From an uncultured Clostridia bacterium (GTDB lineage Bacteria; Bacillota; Clostridia; TANB77; CAG-508), in the NCBI GenBank assembly GCA_944391965.1, contig CALXVH010000008.1, positions 1-59,514 of the forward strand: 59,514 nucleotides of DNA, written 5' to 3'. Under the pieces are notes generated by a model. That model was not told the DNA's origin and made no database searches. It saw only the letters and a list, made by a program, of their open reading frames with translations. The position numbers and the translations under genes are program-made. Shown piece after piece: positions 8,747-19,027 of the stretch; the first letter of the stretch is position 1, and each line of letters opens with the position of its first letter.

Positions 8747-8839
8747 TGTAGCATAGTACATAGAAAAAATAATAAGTAATTAATCCTCTTTAGACATTCT
8801 TTTAAGCGGTGGGGTATGCACTTTTCCCCACCGCTTTTT
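8747..8839 (+). ncRNA. candidate small non-coding RNA (about 93 nt)
   Basis: Between the gene ending at 8589 and sufU there is a plus-strand unit with a promoter and a strong terminator but no open frame of useful length between them (ATG at 8746 is followed at once by TAG). The neighbouring genes both read on the minus strand, so the terminator cannot belong to a coding gene on the plus strand. No known RNA family was recognised. It could alternatively be a terminator for sufU only. Confidence 0.4.
8806..8839 (+). terminator. strong terminator, plus strand
   Basis: GCGGTGGGG pairs perfectly with CCCCACCGC over an 11-base loop and is followed by TTTTTC. On the minus strand the stem could also help stop sufU transcripts, but it lacks a U-run there. 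Confidence 0.8.
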
Positions 8840-8857
8840 CTATATATATATCAAAAT

Positions 8858-9292
8858 TTATTTTTCTTTATCTAACAAATCTTTAATTGTATGCCATGCT
8901 AAAACCGCACATTTAACTCTTGCAGGCATATTAGAAACGTTTTTAAATGCTATAGCATCTTCTAATTTTTCAAGTTCACTATCATCTTTTATTTCTCTTT
9001 TAATCATTCCAATAAAAGTATCTATAATTTCTAATGCCTCTTCTTTTGTCTTACCAATTAAAGTATCTATCATAATAGAAGTAGAAGCTTGTGATATAGC
9101 ACAACCATGTCCAGTAAATGCTAAATCCTCTATCACATCACCATTCATTTTTATTTCTAATTCTATTTCGTCACCACAACTTGGGTTATGACCCATTTCG
9201 CATTTGTCAGGATGTTCTAATTTTCTCTTATTATGTGATGCCATACTATGTTCCATAATTAAATCTGTATAAACTGAATCTAAATTATCCAT
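8858..9292 (-). CDS. sufU: Fe-S assembly protein SufU
   Basis: A zinc-containing, IscU-like protein that accepts sulfur from the desulfurase SufS in Gram-positive SUF systems. The 144 residues keep the metal site Cys39-Asp41, Cys64 and Cys128 in the contexts NPSCGDEI, GHGCAISQAS and RVKCAVLAWH, and the SufU-type insertion between the second and third cysteines (about 72-118). It is the last gene of the suf operon, 44 bases after sufS. Confidence 0.94.
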   Translation of the reverse strand: MDNLDSVYTDLIMEHSMASHNKRKLEHPDKCEMGHNPSCGDEIELEIKMNGDVIEDLAFTGHGCAISQASTSIMIDTLIGKTKEEALEIIDTFIGMIKREIKDDSELEKLEDAIAFKNVSNMPARVKCAVLAWHTIKDLLDKEK

Positions 9293-9336
9293 TAGTCTAT
9301 TCCTTTCTTAAAACATTATGTCTATAATAATAAGTT

Positions 9337-10559
<1,223 letters not shown>

Positions 10560-10560
<1 letters not shown>

Positions 10561-11615
10561 TAATCTAGCCTCCTATCAACCTCTTCCAAAATTAAATTTT
10601 GTACTGCCTCTTCTTTAATTCCTTGTATTACAGAATTAAATCTTGCTTTAACAATCATTTTCTTTGCTTCTTTTTCACTTATTCCTCTTGTCATAATATA
10701 GAATAAAGCCTTTTCATCTACTTTACCTGTCGCTGTACTATGTTCTCCTTCTACATCATCTTCTATACATAAAAGCATTGGTAATGCTTTAGAATATGAT
10801 GTATCAGAAAGTAGTGTACAATACTCATTTTCTTTTCCTTTTGCTTTTTTAGAACCTGTTTTAAAATCTATTGTACCTTTAAAATTCTTTCTTGCCTTAT
10901 CTTTTAAAGCTCCATTTACTTCTATATCTACATTTGTTTTTTCACCATATAATTCTGTAATATAATTTAAATCTATTTTTTGTTCTTCTTTTCCTAAATA
11001 GATTGAGTGTAGTTTATTAACTGATTTATAACCAGCCAATTTTGCGTAATAATTTACTACATTATATTTTCCACCAAACTCTACCATAGAAAATAATGTT
11101 TTGCTTTCATCTTCTATATTAGAATTTACAGAATAAAAATTATTTATTTTTGTATTTAATAAATTTACAATTGTTACATGAATATTGGCATTTGCTCCAA
11201 TTTGTGCATTACAAATTCCATTATGATATCCATCGTTTTCATCTTGTGATTTATATATAACAATTATATTTGCTTTTGTATCTTCCTTTGCATCTATATT
11301 TATATTATCAACTAAAACATTATTAGATTTGTCCAAATTAAATTCTATTATAATTGGCTCTTTTAATTTTTTATCTACATTTATTTTTAAATTTACATTT
11401 GCTTGGTTATTTGATTGATTTAAGAAATACTCTCCTAAACCAAATTTTAAATTTATATTTTCTTTTTCTGAACTTACACAATTTTCATTATCTGTTATTT
11501 TCACATTTGAAAATTCTTTAATAGCTGGTTCTACAAAGTCTTTTATTTCTATATTATTTATTCCATAATTTTTTGATGTTCTAACTGGAGTTTCGTTTAA
11601 TACTATATTTTCCAT
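10560..11615 (-). CDS. sufD: SUF scaffold subunit SufD
   Basis: A SufB/SufD-family protein; with SufB and the ATPase SufC it forms the cluster-building scaffold. 351 residues, shorter than the usual 400 or more, with a divergent N-terminal half rich in Asn and Lys and a recognisable C-terminal half (about 200-351: GKVDEKALFYIMTRGISEKE, then MIVKARFN). One-base overlaps with sufB and sufS indicate tight translational coupling. It is called SufD rather than a second SufB because of length and position. Confidence 0.88.
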
Positions 11616-13030
11616 TATCCTATACTCCCTTCTAATTCTAGATTTATTAAGTTATTCATTTCTACTGCGTATTCTAAAGGAAGTTCTTTAGAAATAGGAT
11701 ATGCAAATCCTCTTACTATCATTGCTTTTGCTTCTTCTTCTGAAATTCCTCTTGACATTAAATAGAATATTTCTTCATCACTTATTTTTCCTATTTTTGC
11801 TTCGTGTGAAAATTCTACTTCTTCTGTTCTAATATCACTTACTGGAATTGTGTCAGATTTAGATTTATTATCCAACATTAGTGATTCACAAGATACAGAT
11901 AATTTAGAATTTTTAGCAACTGGCATAACTCTTTCTAAACTTCTAAATGTTGCAATTCCACCATCTTTAGAAATTGATTTAGAGTTAATTACTGATGAAG
12001 TATTTGGTGCATTATGCACAACTTTTAAACCAGTATCTAGGTTTTGTCCATGTCCTGCAAAAGAAATTCCTGTATATTCCATTTTAGAATTTGCTCCATT
12101 TAAAACTGCCATTGGATATAACATAGAAACTTTTGATCCAAATGAACCTGTTACCCATTCTATTTTTCCGCCTTCTTCTACTAAAGCTCTTTTGGTATTT
12201 AAGTTCATCATATTTTTAGACCAATTCTCTATTGTTGAATATCTTAAATGTGCATTTTTCTTAACAAATAATTCTACACAACCTACATGTAAATTTACTT
12301 TGTTATATTTTGGTGCAGAACAGCCTTCTATAAAATGTAAGCTTGCTCCTTCATCTACGATTATTAGAGTGTGTTCAAATTGTCCAGATTCTGGTGAGTT
12401 TAATCTAAAATATGATTGTAACGGAATATCTACTTGTACACCTTTTGGTACATATACAAATGATCCTCCTGACCATACTGCTCCGTGTAATGCTACAAAT
12501 TTATGGTCTGATACAGGTACACATTTCATAAAATGTTCTTTTACTATATCTTCATAATCTCTTACAGCTGTTTCCATGTCTGTGTATATAACACCTTGTT
12601 TTACTAAATCTTCTTTTATACTGTGATATACAACTTCTGAATCATATTGTGCACCAACACCTGCTAAAGATTCCTTTTCTGCTTCTGGAATTCCTAAAGC
12701 ATCAAATGTATTTTTGATATCTTCTGGGACATCTTCCCAACTGCTTTTCATATCTGTTTTTGGTCTTACATATGTTGCAATTTCGTCCATATTTAATTCG
12801 TCTAGATTTGGTCCCCATGTTGGAAGTGCTAGTTTGTTGTATGTCTCTAATGCTTTTAATCTAAACTCTCTCATCCAAGGTGCATCATTTTTTTGTTTTG
12901 AGATTTCTTCTACTATTTCTTTAGTTATTCCTTTTTTAGATTTATAGCTATATTCATCTTTGTTTTTTATGTCATATATATTTCTAGAAATATCTTCTAT
13001 TTGTGTTTTCTTTTCTGCCAATTCTTTCAC
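11615..13030 (-). CDS. sufB: SUF scaffold subunit SufB
   Basis: The main scaffold protein on which Fe-S clusters are built. 471 residues, the family norm, with typical stretches KFVALHGAVWSGGSFVYVPKG, EGCSAPKYNKVNLHVGCVEL and the C-terminal SRGISEEEAKAMIVRGFAYP. It lies two bases after sufC and overlaps sufD by one base. The large reverse frame opposite it is a shadow. Confidence 0.96.
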   Translation of the reverse strand: MKELAEKKTQIEDISRNIYDIKNKDEYSYKSKKGITKEIVEEISKQKNDAPWMREFRLKALETYNKLALPTWGPNLDELNMDEIATYVRPKTDMKSSWEDVPEDIKNTFDALGIPEAEKESLAGVGAQYDSEVVYHSIKEDLVKQGVIYTDMETAVRDYEDIVKEHFMKCVPVSDHKFVALHGAVWSGGSFVYVPKGVQVDIPLQSYFRLNSPESGQFEHTLIIVDEGASLHFIEGCSAPKYNKVNLHVGCVELFVKKNAHLRYSTIENWSKNMMNLNTKRALVEEGGKIEWVTGSFGSKVSMLYPMAVLNGANSKMEYTGISFAGHGQNLDTGLKVVHNAPNTSSVINSKSISKDGGIATFRSLERVMPVAKNSKLSVSCESLMLDNKSKSDTIPVSDIRTEEVEFSHEAKIGKISDEEIFYLMSRGISEEEAKAMIVRGFAYPISKELPLEYAVEMNNLINLELEGSIG

Positions 13031-13032
13031 CT

Positions 13033-13773
13033 CTATTTCTTGTATTCTTCATATCCTTTTGCTTCGATTTCGCTTGCTAAATCTCCTGTACTTGTTTTTA
13101 TTATTTTTCCGTCCACTAAAACATGTACATAATCCACATGTAAGCCTTGTAAAATCTTTGTTCCATGAGTTATTATTAATACTCCATTATTTTCATTGCT
13201 ATACATTTTTATTCCTTTAGAAACTGTTTTAATTGCATCTACATCTAGTCCTGAATCTGTTTCGTCTAGGATTGCAAGTTTTGGATTTAATGTAAGCATT
13301 TGTAGTATTTCATTTTTCTTTTTCTCTCCACCAGAAAAACCAACATTTAAGTTTCTATTAGCATATTCTGGTTTCATTTTTAATTCTTCCATGTTTTTTT
13401 CTAATTCTTTTTTGAATTCAAATATTTTAACTGGTTTTCCTGTTGTTGCTATTTTTGCATATTTTAAAAAGTTTGTAACACTAACTCCTGGAATTTCTTT
13501 TGGTGATTGGAATGACATAAATATTCCTTTTCTTGCTCTTTCGTCTGTTTTTAGTCCATTTATGTTTTCACCATCTAATATAATATCTCCTTCTGTTTGT
13601 GTGTATTCTGGATTTGCTAATATTACATTAGAAAGTGTAGATTTACCAGCACCATTTGGTCCCATTATTACATGTACTTCACCTTTATTTATTTTTAAGT
13701 ATAATCCTTTTATTATTTCTTTATCTCCTGCTTTTGCATGTAGATTTTTTATTTCTAATAATGTTTCGCTCAT
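13033..13773 (-). CDS. sufC: SUF ATPase SufC
   Basis: An ABC-type ATPase that drives conformational change in the SufBC2D scaffold. 246 residues with Walker A at 39-46 (GPNGAGKST), signature FSGGE at 146-150 and Walker B LAILDETD at 167-174. It is the first gene of the operon, behind a strong promoter with nearby palindromes. There is no transmembrane partner, as expected for SufC. Confidence 0.96.
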   Translation of the reverse strand: MSETLLEIKNLHAKAGDKEIIKGLYLKINKGEVHVIMGPNGAGKSTLSNVILANPEYTQTEGDIILDGENINGLKTDERARKGIFMSFQSPKEIPGVSVTNFLKYAKIATTGKPVKIFEFKKELEKNMEELKMKPEYANRNLNVGFSGGEKKKNEILQMLTLNPKLAILDETDSGLDVDAIKTVSKGIKMYSNENNGVLIITHGTKILQGLHVDYVHVLVDGKIIKTSTGDLASEIEAKGYEEYKK

Positions 13774-13830
13774 TTTAATAACTCCTTTTTATTTATATTT
13801 ATGCTCTTTATTAATAACATTTTTATTTTT

Positions 13831-13846
13831 GTTAGCTTACGCTAAC
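13831..13846. promoter_or_regulatory. palindrome GTTAGC-n4-GCTAAC in the suf leader
   Basis: A perfect 6-bp inverted repeat, GTTAGCTTACGCTAAC, between the suf start site and sufC. A further GCTAAC half-site sits at 13920-13925, just upstream of the -35. Placement on both sides of the promoter suggests a repressor operator. The regulator is not identified. Confidence 0.45.
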
Positions 13847-13861
13847 TTTAATACATTTAAT

Positions 13862-13885
13862 ATGTGCAACTTTTAAATTGCACAT
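13862..13885. promoter_or_regulatory. palindrome covering the predicted suf transcription start
   Basis: ATGTGCAA and TTGCACAT, perfect 8-bp arms separated by 8 bases, lie 4 bases downstream of the -10 on the coding (minus) strand. Binding here would block initiation. The TetR-family gene immediately upstream is one possible source of the binding protein; this is inference. Confidence 0.45.
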
Positions 13886-13889
13886 ACAT

Positions 13890-13918
13890 ATTGTATTATA
13901 TTTGCAATTGTTTGTCAA
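13890..13918 (-). promoter_or_regulatory. suf operon promoter
   Basis: On the minus strand, TTGACA (13918-13913), a 17-base spacer and TACAAT (13895-13890): near-consensus sigma-A. Confidence 0.75.
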
Positions 13919-13948
13919 TGCTAACAATCTAATTTTTCCGCAATATTA

Positions 13949-14548
13949 TTACATTTTCCACCTTTTTACCACAGTCATAGGAACTTCATAATCTTCTACT
14001 AAATCCGATATTTCTTTTGAGATTCCATTCATAAGCCAATCTAATAAAATTTCTTTTTTTACAGGCATTTCGCTTTCTATTTCCAAAATAATCATATCAA
14101 TTAAAGCTCTTGCAGTCATTTCCACTAGAAATTCTAATTGTTTTGTAAGCTCAGTTGCAGTTTTGTGTTTTATAAGCTTTTTTAAATAAAATCTTGTTTT
14201 ATTTAAAATTAACGTTTCAAATGCTTTACTAGAATCATCTTTTATTGCATGCATATAAAAATTCTTTTTCTCTGCTAAAATATCTATAATATATTTTAAC
14301 CAACTTTTTATGCTAAATTTTTCTTCGCCAGTATAAATTACAGAACCACAGTCTTCTTCATATATCCAATTAATTAAATCCTTTTTATCTAAAAAATACC
14401 TATAAAAAACTTGTCTTGATATATCACAATTTACAGTTATATCAGTAATCGTAATTTTATCTATAGGCTTCTTTTCGACTAAATTCATTAGTGAACTTGC
14501 AATTTTTTTCTTCGTTTTATCACGAACTCTCACGTCCTCACCCCACAT
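13949..14548 (-). CDS. TetR/AcrR-family transcriptional regulator
   Basis: N-terminal helix-turn-helix (about 10-55, with TDITVNCDISRQVFYRYFLDK) followed by an all-helical C-terminal domain of the DhaS-like kind; 199 residues from the first ATG. The start is uncertain: ATG 14548 has no visible RBS and the in-frame GTG five codons later has GGTGAGG only two bases away. It lies upstream of sufC on the same strand, with the suf promoter between them, and divergent from nrdD. The target could be itself, suf or nrdD. Confidence 0.85.
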   Translation of the reverse strand: MWGEDVRVRDKTKKKIASSLMNLVEKKPIDKITITDITVNCDISRQVFYRYFLDKKDLINWIYEEDCGSVIYTGEEKFSIKSWLKYIIDILAEKKNFYMHAIKDDSSKAFETLILNKTRFYLKKLIKHKTATELTKQLEFLVEMTARALIDMIILEIESEMPVKKEILLDWLMNGISKEISDLVEDYEVPMTVVKRWKM

Positions 14549-14680
14549 ATTTTTTTACGAACATTCAGGATATGTAAAAATTTTGTCGGAATTTAAATTT
14601 TGTATATTTACTATCTCATTTTTTACCTATATGATTATACCATATATAACAAATCTTTTAAACATAACAGGGGGTAAAAA

Positions 14681-16576
14681 ATGAACACAGTAAAAACAAA
14701 AGAGCCAAAAACAATAGTTCAAAAAACAAATACTACAGATAAAACAATTTTATCAATTATACGAAACGAAAATAAAGAATTAAAAGAAGAAAACTCTAAT
14801 AAAAATACAATGTTAGCTTCAACACAACGTGACTATATCGCTGGCGAAGTTTCTAAAGATTTAACACAAAGAGTTTTATTACCAAAGAAAATTGTTGATG
14901 CACATAAAGATGGAATTTTACACTTTCACGATATGGATTACTTTATTCAACCAATCCATAATTGTTGTTTAGTTAATATAAAAGATATGTTAGAAAATGG
15001 TACTGTTATGAATGGCAAATTAATAGAAGAGCCAAAAAGCTTTAGAGTAGCATGTATTGTAATGACTCAAATAATTGCAGTAGTTGCTAGTAATCAATAT
15101 GGAGGTCAATCTCTTGATATAAGCCATCTGGGCAAATACTTAAGAAAATCACATGATAAATTAAAAGAAAAATATAAGATTGCTTTTGGAGATACTTTAT
15201 CAGATAAAGAGATAGAAAAAATTGTTAGAATTGGTGTAGAAGAAGAATTAAGATCTGGTGTACAAACAATTCAATATCAAATAAATACATTAATGACTAC
15301 AAATGGTCAAACTCCTTTTGTTACACTATTCTTAAACCTAAAAAAAGATGACCCTTATATAGAAGAAAATGCAATGATTATAGAAGAAATTCTAAACCAA
15401 AGAATTCAAGGTGTAAAAAATGAAGTTGGTGTTTATGTTACACCTGCATTTCCAAAACTTGTTTATGTTTTAGATGAACATAACTGTTTAAAAGGTGGAA
15501 AATATGACTACTTAACAAAACTTGCTGTAAAATGTTCTGCAAAAAGAATGTATCCAGACTATATCTCTGCAAAAAAGATGAGAGAAAATTATGAAGGTAA
15601 TGTATTTAGTCCAATGGGTTGTAGAAGTTTCTTGGCTCCTTGGAAAGATGAAAACGGAAATTACAAATTTGAAGGTAGATTTAATCAAGGTGTTGTAAGT
15701 ATCAACTTACCTCAAATAGGAATTATTGCGAATGGTGATGAAGATAAGTTTTGGAAATTGTTTGATGAAAGATTAGATTTATGTTATGAGGCATTAATGT
15801 GTAGACATCATGCATTAGAAGGTACTTTATCTGACATTAGCCCTATTCATTGGCAATATGGTGCAATAGCAAGACTTAAAAAAGGTGAAAAAATTGATAA
15901 ACTATTACATGGTGGATATTCTTCAATTTCTTTAGGATATATTGGATTATATGAGCTTACAAAATTAATGAAAGGTGTATCACATACTGATCCTGTTGGA
16001 AAAGAATTTGCCTTAAGAGTTATGAAGCATTTAAAAGCTAAAGTTACAGAATGGAAACAAAAAACAGGAATTGGTTTTGCCCTATATGGAACCCCTGCTG
16101 AAAGTTTATGTTATAGATTTGCTAGAATTGATAAAGAAAAGTTTGGAGATATTAAAGATGTTACAGACAAAGGATATTACACAAATTCATATCATGTAGA
16201 TGTTAGAGAAAAAATTGATGCTTTCTCTAAATTAAAATTTGAAAGTGAATTCCAACCAATTTCTAGTGGTGGTGCTATATCTTATGTTGAAGTACCAAAT
16301 ATGCAAAATAATTTGAAAGCTTTAGAAGAAGTTGTTAAATTCATATATGATAATATTCAATATGCAGAATTTAATACCAAATCTGATTATTGCCAAGTAT
16401 GTGGATTTGATGGAGAAATAATTATAAATGATGATAACGAATGGGAATGCCCAAATTGTGGTAACAAAGACCAAAGTAAAATGAATGTAGCAAGAAGAAC
16501 TTGTGGTTATTTAGGAGAAAATTTCTGGAATGTTGGTAAAACAAAAGAAATAAAAGCAAGAGTAACACATTTATAG
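14681..16576 (+). CDS. nrdD: anaerobic ribonucleoside-triphosphate reductase (class III)
   Basis: A glycyl-radical enzyme reducing NTPs to dNTPs without oxygen. The C-terminus carries the zinc site CQVC...CPNC and the radical loop with Gly609 in RRTCGYLGEN. At 631 residues it lacks the N-terminal ATP-cone (about 90 residues) that gives most NrdD proteins their allosteric activity control; only a short polar N-terminus precedes the barrel. The RBS is AGGGGG. The activase gene nrdG, usually next door, is not downstream; a repeat locus and an opposing gene follow. Confidence 0.95.
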   Translation: MNTVKTKEPKTIVQKTNTTDKTILSIIRNENKELKEENSNKNTMLASTQRDYIAGEVSKDLTQRVLLPKKIVDAHKDGILHFHDMDYFIQPIHNCCLVNIKDMLENGTVMNGKLIEEPKSFRVACIVMTQIIAVVASNQYGGQSLDISHLGKYLRKSHDKLKEKYKIAFGDTLSDKEIEKIVRIGVEEELRSGVQTIQYQINTLMTTNGQTPFVTLFLNLKKDDPYIEENAMIIEEILNQRIQGVKNEVGVYVTPAFPKLVYVLDEHNCLKGGKYDYLTKLAVKCSAKRMYPDYISAKKMRENYEGNVFSPMGCRSFLAPWKDENGNYKFEGRFNQGVVSINLPQIGIIANGDEDKFWKLFDERLDLCYEALMCRHHALEGTLSDISPIHWQYGAIARLKKGEKIDKLLHGGYSSISLGYIGLYELTKLMKGVSHTDPVGKEFALRVMKHLKAKVTEWKQKTGIGFALYGTPAESLCYRFARIDKEKFGDIKDVTDKGYYTNSYHVDVREKIDAFSKLKFESEFQPISSGGAISYVEVPNMQNNLKALEEVVKFIYDNIQYAEFNTKSDYCQVCGFDGEIIINDDNEWECPNCGNKDQSKMNVARRTCGYLGENFWNVGKTKEIKARVTHL

Positions 16577-16591
16577 AAATTTGACAGGTGG

Positions 16592-16740
16592 ATTGGGACA
16601 TTTCTCAGGATTTTTGGACGTTCTGCAGGGATTTAGGGACGTTCCTTTTTTCCCTATATAAACTAACACTTATTTTCACTTACAACAAAAAATCGGGATT
16701 TTAGCAACGTCCCCAAATCCCGACGTTCTAATATCCCGAT
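16592..16740. repeat. dispersed GGGACGTTCC repeat, locus 3
   Basis: Two units in opposite orientations between converging genes. At 16622-16656, GCAGGGATTTAGGGACGTTC then CTTTTTTCCC. At 16692-16740, CGGGATTTTAGCAACGTCCC then CAAATCCCG, with a decayed ATCCCG. Degraded copies (TTTTTGGACGTTC) lie at 16605-16617. The second unit could terminate nrdD transcripts. Confidence 0.85.
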
Positions 16741-17559
16741 TTATAGTGGTTTAAATTTCTTTGTTTCTTTATATTTACCATATTCTTTTGGAATATAATT
16801 GTCACTCCAATAGTGTTTTTCTCCTATTGGTTGCTCTTTTTTATCTGTTTTTTTATAACTATTATAATGTACTCTTTTATCAATTTTTTGTTCATATTGA
16901 AGCTTATTCTTTTCTATCTTATTTTTTACTTTAATTTTATTTTTACGTTCTAACTTAGGTGCCTTAACATTCTTTAACATTTGCAAATATTCATTTAATC
17001 TTTCTGTAAATTTTTTATTTTCCTCTTCTCTATGCAAATATTCTATATGAGGAGTTCTTTTTACTTGTTCCTGCTTTGTTTTATTTTCTATTTTTTTATT
17101 ATAATTATTATATTGTTTCTGCTTTTCAGGTTCTACTCTCTTTTGCCCTTTCTTATTATCTTCTTTTACATATTCTACTCTTGCATATGTTTTCTTTTTA
17201 TTTTGTTCTTTAAGCCTCTTTTGCAATTGTTTATTTTCCTTATCTCTATTTTTTAATTTTCTTATATATTCACTATCTTTATTTCCAATTAATTTATTTA
17301 TATAACCATCCGAATATTCTCCTAATGATTCTATATATAATTTAGTTATTTTTTCTGGTTTCATTTTAGCAATACTTCGTTTTGCATAAAACCTAAAAGT
17401 TAAAACATACATTCCTAACTCGTTAAGTTCTACTCTCACTTCTACTGGCTTATTAGAAATTCTGCTAAAATCTCTTTTTATTTTTTCTATTTTCCTTTTA
17501 ATATCTTCACCAGAATATATTTTAGAATCAAAACAGTATTCTACAGTTTTTGCTTCCAT
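16741..17559 (-). CDS. lysine-rich protein of unknown function
   Basis: 272 residues from ATG 17559; a TTG two codons earlier is also possible, and no clear RBS decides. Residues 1-95 look like a folded alpha/beta unit (VEVRVELNELGMYVLTFRFY, then Lys-rich helices). The remainder is highly charged, Lys/Glu/Gln/Tyr-rich and probably disordered with helical segments. No signal peptide or membrane helix. The basic tail suggests nucleic-acid or polyanion binding, as inference only. I do not recognise the family. It stands alone. Confidence 0.6.
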   Translation of the reverse strand: MEAKTVEYCFDSKIYSGEDIKRKIEKIKRDFSRISNKPVEVRVELNELGMYVLTFRFYAKRSIAKMKPEKITKLYIESLGEYSDGYINKLIGNKDSEYIRKLKNRDKENKQLQKRLKEQNKKKTYARVEYVKEDNKKGQKRVEPEKQKQYNNYNKKIENKTKQEQVKRTPHIEYLHREEENKKFTERLNEYLQMLKNVKAPKLERKNKIKVKNKIEKNKLQYEQKIDKRVHYNSYKKTDKKEQPIGEKHYWSDNYIPKEYGKYKETKKFKPL

Positions 17560-17628
17560 ACTCAAATTACATCAACATCCTTTTTCGTTTATTTATGTTA
17601 ACATATTTTGAGCTAAATTTCAAGGATT

Positions 17629-18252
17629 TTACCTTATAAAATTAGTTTTAACTGTTTTATTTACTGGTTTATTAATATTATTTTGCTTTCCACTTTCTAT
17701 ACATTTTAAAATCCATGCCATATTTTTTCCTAAATTATACATTGTTTGCATACCTTCTAAATCTTGTACAACCTCTTCCCTATTATTTCCATGTACATTG
17801 TTCCAATATGTAGAAGATACTATTGGCATTTGGCTAATTGTAAAATATTTGTTAAGCACATCAAAAGAAGCAACTGTTCCTCCTCTTCTAGCACTAATTA
17901 TACTTGCACCTGGTTTAAATTCAAAAGCTTTTTTACCTGCATAGAAGGCTCTATCTAAAACAGATAAAATTCTTCCTGATGGATGTGCATAATATACTGG
18001 TGTACCAAAAACAAAACCATCACTTTCCTCTGCTTTTTCTATTATTTCATTTACGATATCATCATTAAATACACATCTAGCATTTCCATTTTTAGCGCAC
18101 ATTCCACATCCAATGCAATCTCTTACAGGTGTTCCACCTAAATTTATAATTTCTGTTTCTACACCTTCTTCATTTAAGCTTTCTGTAACCTTACTTAATG
18201 CAGTATATGTACACTCTTTTCTAGAACTTCCATTGATTAATAAAACTTTCAT
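17629..18252 (-). CDS. flavodoxin-fold NAD(P)H-dependent oxidoreductase with cysteine cluster
   Basis: 207 residues. The N-terminus LLINGSSRKECTYTAL is the FMN phosphate-binding loop of the NADPH-dependent FMN reductase / iron-sulfur flavoprotein family. The stretch CIGCGMCAKNGNARC (about 47-61) holds four cysteines in a compact motif that may bind an iron-sulfur cluster. GTPVYYAHPSG is the second FMN contact. Likely a soluble flavin electron-transfer or quinone/nitro reductase; substrate unknown. It has its own RBS (AAGGAATG). Confidence 0.85.
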   Translation of the reverse strand: MKVLLINGSSRKECTYTALSKVTESLNEEGVETEIINLGGTPVRDCIGCGMCAKNGNARCVFNDDIVNEIIEKAEESDGFVFGTPVYYAHPSGRILSVLDRAFYAGKKAFEFKPGASIISARRGGTVASFDVLNKYFTISQMPIVSSTYWNNVHGNNREEVVQDLEGMQTMYNLGKNMAWILKCIESGKQNNINKPVNKTVKTNFIR

Positions 18253-18307
18253 GTTAATATCATTCCTTTCTTAAATTTTAATTTATCTTAATTTCGTCAG
18301 TTATTAT

Positions 18308-19012
18308 TTAACATTTACTTATAATATATTTAAAAATACAATTATTTATGCTTTCATTTTCTGGATGAAATTGTACTCCAAAAATTTTATCATTATATTC
18401 TATAACTTCTATAGTACCATCTTCTGCTCTCCCTTTTACTTTTAAAGGTTCTTCAACTTTTGGAATCCTATATCTATGAATACTTGGCATGTTTAAAACT
18501 TCTTTTTTAAATAAATCATATAGTATGCTATCTTTATCCAAAATCACCTTATGCTTTATATCTTCTATATTATCTCTTGTTAAGTCAGCATTTCTATGTC
18601 CTTCTATAGGCTCTGTAAAATTATATTTATTCTCTCTTAAATCTTCAAATAGCTCTATTATACTTCCTTCATAATTTCGCTCTTTCTTTTCTTTGCAAAG
18701 TAAAAAGTATACAGCTAAGGTTTGCATTCCCATACAAATTCCTAATAACGGTTTATTATTTTTTACTGCATAATCAACAACTTGTAGATGATATGGATGT
18801 ATTTTTCCTCCACCTGACAATACAAAAGCATCATATAAATTTAAAGTTTCTTCGTCTACATATGCACTACAAGGCAATACACCACTAGCAATTGCTCCTG
18901 CCTCATTTATTCTTTCTATATAATTATTTATAAAATAATATTTATCTTCATATACCAAGTCTGTCTTAAATAAATTATTTGATGCTGGTACAAGCCCTAT
19001 CACCTCTTTCAT
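18308..19012 (-). CDS. class I glutamine amidotransferase, peptidase C26 family
   Basis: 234 residues with the nucleophile elbow GICMGMQ (Cys about 98) and the catalytic His-Glu in FGVQFHPE near the C-terminus. This family includes gamma-glutamyl-gamma-aminobutyrate hydrolases (PuuD) and related gamma-glutamyl peptidases. No synthetase partner is adjacent, so hydrolysis of a gamma-glutamyl amide is likelier than ammonia channelling. It sits 15 bases after the methyltransferase gene, and the two may be co-transcribed. Confidence 0.87.
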   Translation of the reverse strand: MKEVIGLVPASNNLFKTDLVYEDKYYFINNYIERINEAGAIASGVLPCSAYVDEETLNLYDAFVLSGGGKIHPYHLQVVDYAVKNNKPLLGICMGMQTLAVYFLLCKEKKERNYEGSIIELFEDLRENKYNFTEPIEGHRNADLTRDNIEDIKHKVILDKDSILYDLFKKEVLNMPSIHRYRIPKVEEPLKVKGRAEDGTIEVIEYNDKIFGVQFHPENESINNCIFKYIISKC

Positions 19013-19027
19013 ATTTTATCTTCCTTT

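Noticed and set aside
11850..12557. A 235-codon open frame on the plus strand opposite sufB
   Set aside because: It lies wholly inside the strongly conserved sufB gene, has no RBS, and its protein looks like random hydrophobic/Cys-rich back-translation.
13196..13876. A 226-codon plus-strand frame opposite sufC
   Set aside because: It mirrors sufC and runs across its promoter; no RBS and no family resemblance.
17629..18252. A 4Fe-4S ferredoxin domain fused to the flavoprotein
   Set aside because: The four cysteines are a single short cluster motif within the flavodoxin fold, as in iron-sulfur flavoproteins, not a separate ferredoxin domain.
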